A stretch of 64,000 nt of DNA from Rallus limicola (GCA_022605955.1 JAKCOZ010000007.1:34264991-34328990), one strand, 5' to 3'; positions 25,101 through 39,320 are shown, numbered from the stretch's first letter. Program-made: numbers and translations. The notes: a model not told the origin generated them from the letters alone.

Positions 25101-28100
25101 GCAAAAAACAGGAGTGAAGCTAATGGTGCACGTTGCTATTTCTTAAACTTACTCTGATCTTACCCAATTGATGGAAAGATAGTATTTATGTCTAGCTGAT
25201 AAACCCCACACACAAGCTGGGAAACATTCAGTGCTTGTTTATACCAACCTGGATGCAGTCCCGTTTGAAACATCTGGGATCCTGGAGCCACAGCTTATGT
25301 GCATCATACTATGTTAATGATTGGACTAGAACAAGCAGCGTCCCGCTGCCTGGACAGGAATGCATCATAAACCAGTGGGTTGGTTTTAAAACACATGGTC
25401 ATATACCTCTGATTCTAAATGATTCCTCTCTCAGGCAAGGAACAACCTAAAAAGTGGAAAGCAGCAAAATAGTCTCGTCAGATACTGGGCTGTAACTCAG
25501 AGAAGCTCAGGCCATGTTTTTGTCCTCGGACTTCTTGTATGATGTTAAGCAAGAAGACTAGGTAGCCTGTCAGTGGTACTTCCCAGTCTGTTAATTCCTG
25601 GGTGCCTACAGTGATAATGCTAAACTTCAGTAACTTCTTAGGTAAAAAAATAAGTTGGAAAGATTTGTGTGGTGCGTTCCAGAAATACTGGTGTGAGTCC
25701 TGCTCTAAGCAGCTCACAGCCTGACAAAGACAGAGGAAAACACCAGTACCAGTTGTACCTGGTAGGTTTCTACAGCTGTAGCAAGGTGCCTCCACATGAC
25801 AAAATGCAATGTCCTGCAGCAGTCACCAAGCTAGTCCTAAGCCAACTAACCTGAGCACAAAAGACAGCAGCACCACATCTCTACTACATACTTACCAGTA
25901 AGGGTCATCATTCAGAGCTGGCTCTAGCTTGCCAGTGAGCCCTTGGCCTGTGCCAGGTAGCAATAGTCTCTGTCCCAGGCTACAGGGCCCACTTTCCCCT
26001 GGAAATCTGGTTTATGACTCTGGACACTAAACCACGCATGTATACTGCCCAGTCAACCTGTGCATGTCATCTCTCCCCCAGCTGGCAAGATGTAGGAGAG
26101 AGACAGGGGGTAACTGCAGGGGAGGCACTGTGAACGTGGTGGGGAAGGAGAACTGGGAACAGGGATGAGCTCAGAGGTTTTGAGGTGAGAAAACTCCCAT
26201 GGAAAATGCAGGGCACACAGATCTCAAAACACAAGAGAATTATTTATAGAGAGCCCCATGAGCAGTGTTTTCCAGTTAGTCTTTTCTAAGAAAAGGCAAA
26301 TGGCTCTGGTTTATGCTCCCATTATTATTTTAATCCTAAACATTTCACTATTGAATTTTACTTCCAAAGGATGATAGGGCCTGATGTAGAGAACGTAACA
26401 TTTCTATGGCTTGCTCAAAAAAGACCAGCTTAAGTACGGATGTGAAAGGGCCTCAATGACCATGTGGGAGCAGAAACATAAGGGCGACGAGGCAATCCTA
26501 AGTATGCATGCTCCTGAATGGCTTTAATGGGGTCAGCTTCTGTCCTAAGGCAGAACACAGCACCGTTTGGATGACAGACTCCCTCCCTGAGCCTGTGAAA
26601 GGCTTTGCAGATGAGCGTGACAAGCTTGGGGTTTGCGCAGAGGGGACTGCTCTCAGAGGACCTGCAGGCAGCCAGGTGCAAAGAAAGGACATGGGTCCCC
26701 ACCGGAAGACCAACCGTCTTCCATGAGATAAGGCAGAGAGCAGGATGCTGCAGCACAGGAACAGACCTCATGTCCGACTCAGGATCGGGAGAAGGTTTTG
26801 GAGCAAATGGATGGGTTTGGAAAGGCTGCAAAGGGATGAAATCACCATATAATGGCTGTCGGTGAGAATGAATACCTGCAGGTTTACTCTGCAATGAACC
26901 TTTAATTTGCTCAATGCAGAACATCTTAAAACCTTCCCCATCCTCCAGAAGTACAGCTGTCCCACCCAATGATTCTGTTTTCTCTTTTCAATGTTACAGG
27001 CTTCTGTTCTAGCAGAGAAAATGAAAATATTCTTTGCAATCAGGAAACTGTAGTTGGGTAGATTATAAACAACATGGGGCCATTCAAACATGTAGCAGTT
27101 AGGAACTGTCCTTTTTTACAGCCTTTATAAGAAAGGCACCTGTCCAAGCCTGTTCTCTATGTGCTACCATCCTCCAGGCCACAAGAAATCACAGGCAGCC
27201 CCAAGAGGATTTTGTTAGAATTAATCAGTGATTGAATTCTTGTAGAGGCTTTATTTAATTCTGAAAGGTGCTAAGAGAAAAGCACAAACACACATACATA
27301 CATCCAGAACTTTAGGATAAAAGAATTAAAAATATGGTTATATTATTTTCTCTCTCCAGAATAATATAGGCATTTACTAGTCAATAAAAGTTTTTGGGGT
27401 GTTTGGTGGTGTGTTTTGTCTGTTTCCTTGTTTTAATCCCTAAAAATGCTTAATGCATTGCTTGGGAGCTGCATGTTTCACTTTAATGCAGAGCTAACTG
27501 TTGCAATTCATTAATTGACTTTTATGTTGCCATTAAATGTTGCAATCAATTCAGTCTCAATATTCTACACTTTTATCTCTGCTATAAAAAAAGCTTTATT
27601 AGCTTTGCTTGGCTAAAAAACAACACAGTGAACTACCCTTAATTATTAATAATCTGTTTCCCCTTTGACAAAGCTTTTTGGTCCTTTACTACAGTCTGAT
27701 GATCTATTTGGTGCGTAGGGTTCAGAGCAATACAGTGCACTCTCTCTGGGAAACAGCCCAAAAATAACTATCGACTTGATATCAACCCAAGGGATTTCCT
27801 AAGGGAACGAGAGTATCATTTCAGGGCAGGTCATCAGTGGTTTAGGGAAATTAGACAAATCTGTGTCTGGGGAACAGATGCCTCAGGGTTTGTAAATGTG
27901 CGAGAGAACCTTTACCCTCACGGTCACCGGTTCAGGTCCATCCAGCACAGCAGTTACTGGAAGCTGTTAAACATCTAATGAACTTCTGGAGCCTCCTGGA
28001 ACAAGGGGTGGCACTCCTATCAGACACATCTTTACAAGCTGGAGCCACTCCTACTCTAACTGCAGTCTCAAGAGTAATACATAGATGGGGAATAAGCACA

Positions 28101-31100
28101 GTAGTGTGGAGATCATTTTATCTGCTAAATGCAGCAAGTAGGCTGCTTCTGGCCTGGCAGCCCAGTGTTAGATTTACTACTAGCCCTCTCTTGTTCTTTA
28201 GAAGAAACTAACATATTGCAAAGCACTTTGTTACAGCCTTTCCTCACAAACTCCAGCAGAAGGGCCCAGAAGACTTGCAAGCCCACACTTGCAGCCTCTC
28301 AGACCTCAGGGACAATAAAGGAGTAAAGAAGGGTTTGATTTCATGCTTGGAGGCCATTTGTAGGAGCCCTGGGACTCCCAAACTGCTACATGCTGCACAT
28401 CTAGCTTTGATGCAGGTCTGCTAGGAGGAGACAAATGCCAACCATTGCATCCACAAACCACAGCTGTCAATGGGAATTGGCAAGAGACCAGGGAATGCCG
28501 GGAAGCATCGATGGCCTGCAGCAGAAGGTAGGGCTGAGCAGGGCTCTGTGACACTTGAGCTTTTTTATTCAGCACCTGGTGCTTTTCTATCCTGGCATCC
28601 GGTTTCTGCGATAGCACGAGGGAAGGTCAGTATGGTGCAGTTTTATGGCATGTTCTAGGGCATGCTGGCACTTCCTCGGGTAAACATGCCTTAGCACGGG
28701 CTTGGGTTCCCCACGCCCCTGTGCTCAAATTGTTTGCAGCTATACTGCCTGCTTTTGGCTTGCTTGATCCAGTTTTTCACCTATTTTATTTGAGGAGGAA
28801 GGGGTTGAGGCTCGCTCCTGCAAGCCTCAGGACTGAGGCATGCTGAGGAGCAGAGACAACCTGTGGCAAAGCCCTGCCTGTCGACATAGCTGCAACCAGA
28901 GGAGCCCGTTATGGGGCTCACAGCTCTGTGGTCCAGCACAGGACCCAGTGATGCTGGAGTCAGGCTTTGCAGCTTGCTCCTCAGCCACCAGACCTTGGAT
29001 GTACCCTGCTGTTCCCATTTCTTCATGCTTTATCTGCTTCTATGGTATGTGATTAAACTTTGTCCAAATTCAGGCAGGGGCTACTGAATAGAGCAGGAAT
29101 ATAAACTGCAAAGAGCATGCAAGTTTTGATGGCAGAAAAAGGTGGGGGGGGGGAGGCGGAGAAAAAATAGGAAAGGCTTTCTGTAATGGGATCTGCTGCC
29201 AACCCGCTTTTGTCACCAGCATGTGCAAATCTAGCTATTCCAGTCCATTATATTCAACAATCTCACACTCGGTGGCAGGTGAAATGTCATACCTCAGGGT
29301 AAATTTTCACTGCAGTAGGCAGAGAATTTGTCCTTTAAACACCCTTAGTATTAATGGGAAATTGATCCAGCAATTTAAAGTCCAAGAAATACAAATGTCT
29401 CATGTGGGACCATTTTCAAATGTGTTGACATTTTGATTCACAAAATGAGACACTTTTAGAAACAAATGGAAATTCATTTCATTCAGGATTTGAGGTCAGC
29501 TGGATACTGGAAGAGAAATGTGCAATGAATGTTTAGTATGCTCATCGAGTATCTTTTAATCTCTGCACACTCAAGGGTCTAAAGTGACATCAGAAATCTG
29601 AAGTCTCTACATTAACTAGTACATCCCCTCATGGGGCTGGAACCTAAATTCACCTATTGCACTTGCAACAACAGTGTCTAGGGCAAAAAGAGGCTTTGGG
29701 ATAAGGGACCATGTTTCAGTGACCTCTGAAAACATCTTTCACACTGTCATCGGATATGCTCTCATCTCCAAAGAGCCTGATCCTGCTGAACTTCACCTGA
29801 GGGAGTTGGGGTTTTACTGATGTCAGTGACATTCACAGCAGGACTGGAGCCCAACAAAACAGCACAGGAAACAAAGCAAAACACACCAGGATGGGGTAGC
29901 TTGCCTGGCTCCCAGGCAGAGCCTCTGGCTACTCTTCCAGTTCAGAAATTATTCAGCACACTGGGAGAAAAAATAGTCTAAACAAATGTTTAGAACACTT
30001 CCACAACTGTCTTACATAATGAGGTCAAACCTTAACGAAACCTTATGAGAGGCCGGGGCATGCCGAACACACGGGGGGTGATTTGGAGAGGGTATGTTGT
30101 TATTACATGGGGATTTCACAGGAAGCCCATAGTACCTCTTGAGTGGACATGAGCATCTCTTGATGCAGAAACACCAGCTGGTCAATGTCCCATGGCAGGG
30201 GAAGCACGAGGACTTGGATCATCTGCATGAGGAGCAAGGGGAGGAGAACAAGAGCAGAGGAAGTTCCTCATAGAGGTCCCCCAGCAGAGCAGTCTCTGCC
30301 CTTCCCCTTCCCCAGCAGGGCTGCCACAGTGGGGGTTGCATTTCTGGGAGCCACTGCTCAGGGGAAGTTACACGAATTTGGGCACCGACTTGAGAATGTT
30401 ACTTCCCTTGCAGACGCACACACAACGGTGCCCAGCAGAGTTAAGAGGAAGAGGAAAAACCCCAAATGCTGTGCAATATGCAAACAACCATGTTCAGCTC
30501 TATGAAAACAGCTGCCCAGGAACAGCTCCAAACCTGCACAGCACTGGGCCATGTGCTGAGAAGCCACAGTCTTTTCAGTGGCCTTGTGTCAGCTGGTTCT
30601 CTCCAAGGGCTCTGGATAACTGCTCCAGCCTGCCAGCAGCATCAGTGTTATCAGGATCAGTCTTTTCCTACAGCTCACTCAAAAGCAGCGTTTTCCTTCC
30701 AGGCTCCCACTCCCCTCTCTTGTTCCCTGAGACTGATGTGCTGCAGGAGTTGGGGAGGGGGTCAGGTTGAGGGGAAGAAGAATATACTGGTCCTTTACCA
30801 GTTACATGATCTCTTGGGAGCACCATGCAAAAGCATGCTAGGGTTTGCTATCTCCACCCTGGTAGCATTGCCTGCAGAACACGAATGTCCTGAATACATC
30901 CACCAACTGCTGCTCACATCAAGTCATTTATTGTTCAGGAAAAGATGACCAACCAAACAGAACCTTAATAAGTTTAAAAGGTTTGGATTTTTTTTTCTTA
31001 TGAACAGCAACTACAACTCCTAGGAGTAATCATACCTTAAATAGATGTGTTTTAGAGATGAGATTCGTGTTATGTCCAGGCATACAGCTGGGTAGCAACA

Positions 31101-33149
31101 GATCTAGAACTGGTACACATGGACCTAAAGCAATTCTAACTCATAAAGGCAGTGATAATAATGTCAGTAACCAGGATGGCTGATTAGCTATGAATATGGA
31201 TCCTGAGCACAAGAAGTCCTGGTACAAGTTTTGTCATTCCTAAAACAATCTCCTATCAAAGCAGTAATCATGGGAAAGAAACTTGATCTCAACCCTTAGA
31301 GATGTGAGTGGCTTCCTCCTTCACAGGGAATCCTACTAGTGCTCTCATTTGACATATTACTGTAGGCCATAACAATACCCAGAGTGCACGAGCATGAGAG
31401 CACTGCTGCATACAGTAAATATTTCTTAAGGCCTCAACATAAGCAGGATGCCAGACAGACCAATTAACACACAGAAGATCATATTTGGTCATACAGCGAG
31501 TCCTTCAGAGAGAGACAGGATTCACTGGCAGGAGCATCCACCCTCCTCAGTTCTGGGACTGGCAGAACAGTATTGGGAATGGGGTTCCTATTTCTTCCCT
31601 TTAAGTTTTGTTGAATAGTGCAGACCCACCACCAAGAAAGCCCAAATCGTCCCTGGAGCTTGCAGGCCATGGAGATACTCCCCATCACAACACTGCCTGC
31701 CTCCATGTCTCTGGCAAGATGCGGAATTGGGGGAGACATAAATTATCCATCACGTAACTCTACCCCAATGGCAGCAGCTGTTCACCGTCAGGAACACGCT
31801 GCTGGATGATGCCTACAGAGACAGGCTCCAGTTGTCCCTCCACGGGGCAGCTCAAAGGAGGCACAGCCCCAGGAAACAAGCCAACTCCAGGTTCTCTGCA
31901 GGCTGCTGCAGTCCTCCAGAGAATGAGGAGGGGGCTGTTCCCCTTTTGGGTTGGTGCCTCTGTGCTGCCCCTTGCCTGCAGCAGCCCAGGCACCTCACAC
32001 ACTTCCAGCAGGATCCCTGCTGGAGGCTGCTGGGCAGCAAGGTGCCCAACCCAGTGCAGCCCTCCCAAGGTGCCCGACCCAGCACAGCCCTCCCAGCCTT
32101 TGCACCCTGTGAGCTCAAGGTGAGAGGGGCAGGAATCCAGCCCCGCGACCTAACATGAAGCTCTGCAGTCACCGCCAGCTGCTAACAGCCAAACCAGAGC
32201 CCTCTCTCTTGAGCAGTTACAAGAGGGGGGGGTCCATCAGTTTAACCACACTGGAGCAACGCCAGCTCTTTGAGTAAACTTTTCAAAGCTGTGCTGAGGC
32301 ATTGTTTAATTTTGACTTCCAAGTGAGATCCAACTCCTCTGGATATGCGAGGGGAGGAAGAACACTCAGTCCCAGGAGTTTATCTCCAGTGGTGGGCACA
32401 GGGCCCAGCACAGCAGTTCCTAGGGGAGGAGGAAGAGAGGCAACGGCTCTTACTGTTCTTCCCCCAATCAAGCACATCACCCCTCCCAGAGATGAGCAGT
32501 TGGATGTCACCTCCGCCTTAGCACCAAACAACCCAACCACCCCTCCTGCAACTCCACTACCTAGCATAAAGATCCTTTTCTCACATGATTTGCCCTTCTA
32601 CCAGCAAGTTTCCACTCCTTCCAACCAGTCCATTGCCTGCTTTAACTTATGCAAATAAACTTGCTTGCATGGGTCATACTGCAAAGGAAAACGATGCTGG
32701 GATGTATAATGAAAAATGGACCTGCAGAGAACCAAACCAACCGAGAGTTATTCTTTGATGTGAATTACTTCACTGCCTGGTTTATAGTTAGAGCTCCATT
32801 AACAGCAACACAATTACAGCAGAAGAAAGCAAACCACAGCTGGGGAGAGGAAACCACAAGTGTCTTGGGAGCATCCAGCTTGCGGAGGAAACAGTGAGTG
32901 GACCTGGGCCCACAGTGTGGGACACAGTCCACATGCAGGGCTCTGACAGTGAGTGTCATTAGCACAATGGATCCAAGGCTGCAAACAGAGCTGCTGAGCA
33001 GAGAAATCAAAGGAGAGCAGGACAAACACTCCAGCTATTGCTTAAATTTCACAGTGCTGAAGGTAGCATTGGTACTGGCACAAGGTGAGCGGCATCTGTA
33101 CAGCTCTGCCAACTAGTGACTGGACCCTACAGGGAGGAGAAGCTGTAAG
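19131..33149. other. Long unique non-coding stretch without recognisable transposons
   Basis: Fourteen kilobases in which I find no CR1, no LTR, no exon and no RNA gene. It has minor simple repeats (a CATCCT triplet near 21690) and one 28-bp tandem duplication at 32041-32096. Open frames are short and show no family I know. It lies between the two CpG islands and may be intergenic or an intron of a transcript starting at the second island. Confidence 0.45.
32041..32096. repeat. 28-bp tandem duplication
   Basis: Two adjacent 28-bp units beginning GGTGCCCAACCCAGTGCAGC and GGTGCCCGACCCAGCACAGC, differing at a few positions. Non-coding. Confidence 0.85.
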
Positions 33150-33412
33150 GACAGAAGTGGGACAAGGCCAGTATAGGAGTATAGGAAGTTCCACCTGAAC
33201 AAGAGGAGGCACTTTTTCACTGAGGCTGTTGGAGCCCTGGGACAGGCTGCCCAGAGAGGTTGTGGAATCTCCTTCTCTGAAGACATTCAAAACCTGCCTG
33301 GATGCTTTCCTGTGTGATTTAGTCTAGGTGATCCTGCTTTGGCAGGGGGGTTGGTCTAGATGATCTCCAGAGGTCCCTGCCAACTCCCAAGGAATCTGTG
33401 GATCTGTGATTC
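33150..33412 (+). mobile_element. CR1 LINE, 3' end fragment
   Basis: The plus strand runs TATAGGAAGTTCCACCTGAA, GGCACTTTTTCACTGAGGCT, GGGACAGGCTGCCCAGAGAG, GTCTAGATGATCTCCAGAGG and ends near CTGTGATTCCATG. 5' truncated, about 260 bp, non-coding. First clear transposon after some 26 kb without one. Confidence 0.93.
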
Positions 33413-36400
33413 CATGAAGGCAATACAAGCTGCAAACCTCTGCTTGCCTTGGTCAGCATCAGGTGAGTATTAATTCTCTGCTGCTTTGCACAGCCAAAGA
33501 TAGGCCCATGCTTACTAATTTTAGCCTATGACCAATTTAAAACAACACACGTGATGTTTGCACGGTGATTTTTGTCCTCTTTCTAACATGTTGTAAGCTG
33601 CCAGATGCACCCTGTGTGGTTAAAGAACTGCTGCTGTCCAAGGGGGAGGTGGGAGACCTTTGTTAGAAATAAGCAGCAGATACAAAAAACACTGAACATC
33701 AAAACATGCTATTAATCTCCAGGAACAAGTCCTGCAGGCAGACCAGCCTGCCCGTGTGGGCCAAGGGAGGGAGGGAGGGAGCCTCTGGCCGGGCTGCATC
33801 CAGGTCAGGAGCACACACCTTCCTCTAACCCCGCACAAGTGCAGCCCTTCACGCCCTGCTGTCTCACAGCTGTGCACACACAGGCACCTCGCTCCACCCC
33901 ATCTTTCAGCACACACATAACCACCCACCCTTCTTCTACCTTCACATCTCTGCCCTTTCTTTCAAGCCTTTGTTCTTCTTCCTCAAAATACACCCGCACC
34001 CAGACCCGTCTGCCTGCGGTTGCACCTCTTCCCCTACACACACATCCAAGCACCTTCTCCTGCCTCCACTTCCCCTCTCCCACACCGATCTGTCGCCCAT
34101 CTCCCACAGAGGGGAACGGCAGACGAAGCACTCTGGTTGCCTACAAAGGGCGGCCACCCTGCCCATGAAACGCATGCGAAAAGTGGCGAAGTGAGGAAAT
34201 GTTTGTGAGAGGAAGTGAGTGGGTGGAGGGAAAAGCCTGGAGCGAACAAAACAAAAAAAAAAAAATCAACAAATAGCACATTGAGAACTTGAGTGTTGAG
34301 TGCCCAGCATGGGTAAGAGGACATAGGGTTTGCAAAGCACCACACAAATGCATGTATTTTTCATCCAACATACACCTAATGTATGCTAGGGAATGGGAGG
34401 CTGACAAGAACTGAGGATACAGAGGGGGCTCAAAATAAAAAGTGTGTGTGCTAATGCCTTAACAACAGCACAAGTAGCTCCTGTGAGGGTCAGCAGGGAA
34501 GGCATCAGACCAGAGATAGTGACTTCAGTTTGAACATGCAGCTCACTGGGACCCAAAAACCCAGGTAGGAACCCAGAGGCTCTCAAACCCCAAGCAGAGA
34601 GACGGGGTGTCACAAAGACACAGACCACAGCAGTTACTAGTAGGCTGCGAGCTCCTGCACATTTTAATTTAGTACTTTCAAGTAAAGCGTGTTAAAGATA
34701 ATGCTGTTTGAAAAAAAGGAAGTGCTGTTTCTAAAACAATCAAACCGGAAGCCCAGCTCTGCTATCCGTTTCTTACAGCGCCATAGTTCCTCAGTTACAG
34801 CTTCTCCCAGTCAGATGCAGCACTGCAGGGACCTAGGCATACGACACCCAGTTTTCCAGACAATTATTTGTGCATTCCTGACCTGTAAAACCTTCCTTCC
34901 TTCTCTAGCCTTGCAGAGCAAAATGGGCAGAGTTATGGGTTGTTACAGTAACACACCAAGAAAGATCTCCGTTTTGGGCTTTTATCCCCTTAAAGGACAA
35001 CAAACCTGTCTCAAAGGGGCCATAGCAATGTTGCCCTCTGCAAATTAGCCCATGAAACCTCAGCTCACACTGCTGGCAAGCGACTTAAGTCACTCCTTTA
35101 ACCACTCACCTGGCAAGCTGGTTGTGTCCAAGCTGCTGCCACAAACCAGATGAATGAGCAATTAACAGGTAAACAGCTATCTAAATGCTGAGAAAATTGC
35201 CCAGATTTGGTTGCATCTCATTTTCCTTCCCACACGTTTCGAGCCAGCCTGTTCCGCAGGGATTGCCCGCAGAAGAGGCTCACTTCCACACGTGGTAAGA
35301 CTGCCCTCACCACTGTCATTTTAAAAGAATGACAAAAGTGCTGCGAGAGTTGTCTGCGTATTATTCCCCAAATCTGGCAGCAGTGGAGCCCAAATGTACA
35401 CACTCGAGGTGACACCGCTCCCTCCGAGGCTACGACAAGTGAGCGCTCTTGGAAAGCAGGCAGCGCATCCCTGCCACGGGTTACAGTGATTGCTACTGAC
35501 AGGTTCTTCATGGTATCACAACAAATTAGGTCACAGATTACAACTTGCATCTATATTTTTTTTCTTAAATAGAGAAGGTTGAGGCCAGGAGGTTTGAGCT
35601 CGGGGTGATATTCCTAATTCTGGCTGAGACAAAGACTGTTTGAGAGTCTGAGATAAAATTCCTAGTTTTCTGTTGCAGTGAGATTTGATGTTTTTCCATT
35701 TCTATCCAGCAAGTCTTTGAGAAATAAAGAGTTGGTCCACTAGATACCCTGAAGCAGATCTTACAGCATTTCTGCAAAACAGATACCAAACCCAGCATTT
35801 TTTAAAAACTGTGTTTTTGAGGACAGAAAAGCAGCTTGCACCACATCAAAAGCTGCTGGGAATGGACACCAAAGGTAGACTTATTAGCCTTATCCCATGT
35901 AATACCACAAGGTTGCACATACACTTGGATTGAACATCTCTGGCATAGAAAGATTCTAAGGCAATAAATTAATGTATGCAGTATTCAAAAACCAACGCAG
36001 AACACTGCAGCGGGGGTTTTTAAAATATACCAAGCAAGGGCAGTAGGAGAACTCAGGCACTGAAAGAAAATCCAAGTTACATCAAGCTCCATGTAGAGCA
36101 GTGCAGAACAAAGGTTTCCAACAGCTAAGCAACTGGAGATGCCATGCAAAGTGCTTTCTACCCATGGCGAGGTACAGCCTGACTGCAGATCTGAAACCCC
36201 TGGGTTCCAGCAGACTACCAGCCCTGCGCTCAGCCCCCAGAGCTGTGCTGCCACAGGGGAAAGCCAGCACCTTGGGAGCCCAATGGAGCCCTGGGTAGCA
36301 CTGTGCCGGTCTGCATGAGGACAGTGATTCAGCAGCTAAGCAAGGTCCCAGGCACAGCAAGCACTAAAGGAAAACCTAAATGAGATGATTAGGAAGATAG

Positions 36401-38499
36401 GTCCTGGACTGAGTTCACCTCAGAAACAAGCCTTTCTAAGTCAAGGTTGAGAGAGCACTGCTGGAACAACCTTCAGCTTACAGCAGTAAGTGATAGCAGT
36501 CCTGATGGGATCGCAGCCCTGCATCTGCTTTGCTTGGGTGGCCAAGACGCCCACGCTGCCTCTCAGCTGAGCCTCTGAAGCAGGCATTTAGTCAGTCAGG
36601 GTTGGCCAGTTTATTTATACCTCCCAACACACCAATCTGTGGTCCCTAATCAAGCTCTGGAGGCTGCATGCAGACAGAGAACAGTGGCTCTCTTCCTGTT
36701 CCCTGCAAAGCAAGAAGAGCCCATGGTGCTGTGCCTGCTCCCCAGGGCACACTGGGTGCCCTTCACTCTGCCTCGGACCAGCTTGGCCAGCCCCATCCAG
36801 GGGTGAGACCGACTCACCACAGCTGTGACTCCAACTCTGAAATAGTCTCACCCTTCACTTTGGCAAAAGTTTCACAGGAAATAAGCTTTTACTTTCAAAA
36901 TACTTTTGGCCTTGTTCTTCTCCAACAAGCACAGGAAGGATCTCAGTCAAACACCAGCCTTTATTCTTGTGAGCTACTATTTATCCTCTGACACCTCTGC
37001 ATAAAAGAAATAACAGTTGAGAATGGCCGTGCCCTCCCACCTTCTACAAGCAGCACTAAGCTTTTAACCACCCTCAGTGCATCAGCTTCTTCCACTGCTC
37101 TTAGTGAGCACACTCACATTTAGAGGCACAGAATGACGCCTAATTATTTTTTCCTCAAACCCGAGCTGTGCTGTGCAGATTATTGAAAATCCATTGCACA
37201 CGCTCCTTGCTGAGCAGTTTGAACTATTGATCCCAGTTACAGAAACAGAGGCTCTAGACTTCACTGGAAATATTTTTTTAAAAGGAGCCCTGTTGGTATG
37301 ACTTGCTCCTGCTGGATCTAAGCACTTCCTCGTCTCTGTGCAAAGCATCAGACTTGCTCAGAAACTCCAGCGTGACAGGGTGCTTCTCCTGCTGAGACAT
37401 GAAGGAAACCACGCCACTGACCTCTGCTGCGCCCTAGGTCAGCAAGTGGTGACAACTGTCAGAAAACAAGCTAATGAGGCCTCTCGGTTTGACCTCGAAG
37501 CGAGCAAGACCAAAGCCGCAGGTAGGAACTGTCACCTGCAACGGCAGCTTGAGAGCATCCTGCAGCCCAGTGTCCAGGTCCCAGCTGAGAGGGGAATGCA
37601 GCAGCAGCCACATAGCACAGTGCTGCCTCTCACTAAGGCAAGATGCCCCTGAGCAGCTCTGCCATGCAGGACTGAACACCAAAATGACCCAGGCTGCCTG
37701 TGTGCACGCGGGAGTGCTCCTCAGAGCTCATGTAGGTGCCTTGAATGCTTCTGCGCTCCCAGTAGCACTGGTATTGTCAGCATTAAACAGGCAGCAGCAG
37801 CCTGCCACCAAGTTTGGTTTCAGTCAACTACAGAAACAAAGTCAATGTTGCACTTCCAACCAAATCCCACATCTCTTCCAAACACTTCTTGGCCCCTGGT
37901 GAAGACGGAGGGTTTGCTTTGTTTGAAAAAAGAGTCTCTCTGCTGTTTTAATCCCACACCTAAGAACAGGCTCAAGGAACAGCATACCCTTCATAGCCTT
38001 CTGGGTCATGCCTATTAAAGAATGATTACTAGGAGTAAGAGTTCATCTTTACATGGCGAAAGGGTAGTATTGCTCTAAACCATGCAGACAGTTCATCTTC
38101 ATGGTTTAGGGGTTGCTCTGTGCTATTTCCTCTCTGTTGCACCACTAATCCTTTTGAAACTTTAACAAGAGGGGTAGCTTTCACACAGTCATGATCACAA
38201 CCACACCACTGTCCCTGCCCAGACGAGGAAGCACCGGATCCCCCAAAGCAGAAGTGCTTGCCTCCTTGCAGGTCCATCCGGTGCATTTCTGGCTGCCGGG
38301 CTGAACTTTTTACATGTTTAGTCAGTAGCAGGTGCAAGATTTGCATGAACAGTGACTGGGAAGTCTCCAGGCTACCACCTGTCCTGCCCGAGCAGCAGAG
38401 GACAGTCAAACACATCACACCTAGCTCAGTGCAAGAAGCTGCGAGCCTACACTGTCACCACGGCCCAGGTTGCAGTACCCATCGTGCACAGGACGCGGT
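33413..38499. other. Non-coding sequence
   Basis: Unique sequence with a (GGGA)4 tract at 33765-33781 and a C/T- and CA-rich patch at 33.85-34.1 kb. No exon or transposon recognised. Several 60-140-codon open frames overlap on both strands and look random. Confidence 0.45.
33765..33781 (+). repeat. (GGGA)4 tract
   Basis: Four GGG blocks each separated by one A, a minimal G-quadruplex pattern. Confidence 0.8.
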
Positions 38500-38622
38500 A
38501 ACAAACCGTGGCTTCCTCCTGAAGCCGAGCACCCGACAGCTCGCTGCTGGTTTCAACCCGGCAGTTGCTGGAGACCGTGTTGGCTGGTGCAAAGGCTGTG
38601 ACACCACTCGCTGCATCGGTCA

Positions 38623-38694
38623 CCTGCCCTGCCTGGACCCAGGGCATCCGCCGTCCCAACCCTGCCCTGTCCCAGGGCATCCCCCGTCCCTGCC
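38623..38694. repeat. Imperfect 35-37-bp tandem duplication
   Basis: Two neighbouring units share CCCAGGGCATCCGCCGTCCC / CCCAGGGCATCCCCCGTCCC, preceded in each by CCTGCCCTG. At the edge of CpG island 2. Confidence 0.75.
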
Positions 38695-39083
38695 CGTTAC
38701 CCCACCCCCGGCAGCCGCTGGCTGGGCGGCCTCGCAGCCCCTCGCACTGAAGGAAACTGAGGCGGCGGCTCCGGCCTTTGGGCCAACACGGGACTGGGCT
38801 GCCACCGGCTGCCCTTGATGCCGGCTCTGCCCGCGGCTTGACGGCGCCTGGCGCTGCAGGCGGGGTCCGGGAAGGGGCAGCGCTGCCCCGGTGGGCTGCG
38901 GTCGCCCACCGCCGGACCCGCGGTGCTGCGCCTTCCCCCCCGGGGTGGGGCGCGGAGCTAGGGAGAGCCTCTCCCGGCCCTGCATGCCGCCAGCTCCCCC
39001 TCGAGTCCTCCTCGGCTTCCCTCCGGTCCCCCCACCCCTCCTGCTCTTTTCCTCCCGGCTCCCGCCGCAGGCGCCCACCCCTC

Positions 39084-39205
39084 GGCTCCCCTCGGACGAT
39101 CCCACGCTCCCCACAGGTGCCCGCCCGCGGCTCCCGTCAGGCGATACTCCGCTGCCCTCAGGCCGTAACCCCTGGCTCCCCTCAGGCGACGCCCCCGCCC
39201 CGCTC
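39084..39205. repeat. 45-bp minisatellite in CpG island 2
   Basis: Units begin at 39084, 39129 and 39174, exactly 45 bp apart, each opening GGCTCCC(C/G)TC(G/A)G(A/G)CGA. Related but irregular copies seem to precede them (near 39013 and 39057). Because 45 is a multiple of three, one plus-strand frame carries a 15-residue repeat (LPSGDTPLPSGRNP-like), but there is no other sign of protein coding. Confidence 0.8.
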
Positions 39206-39320
39206 CCCTCCGCCGCCTAGGCGGGAGGGCGCCCGCCAGCAGCCGCCCCGCTCCCGCTCCCGCCGAGCCGTGCCCCTCCCCTCCCCGCTCCGCCCGCAGC
39301 GGGGGGCGCGGGCAGCCTAC

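Noticed and set aside
31832..32172. Overlapping open frames of about 100 codons on both strands
   Set aside because: The local GC-rich sequence and the 28-bp duplication reduce stop codons; no frame shows a domain or matching splice sites.
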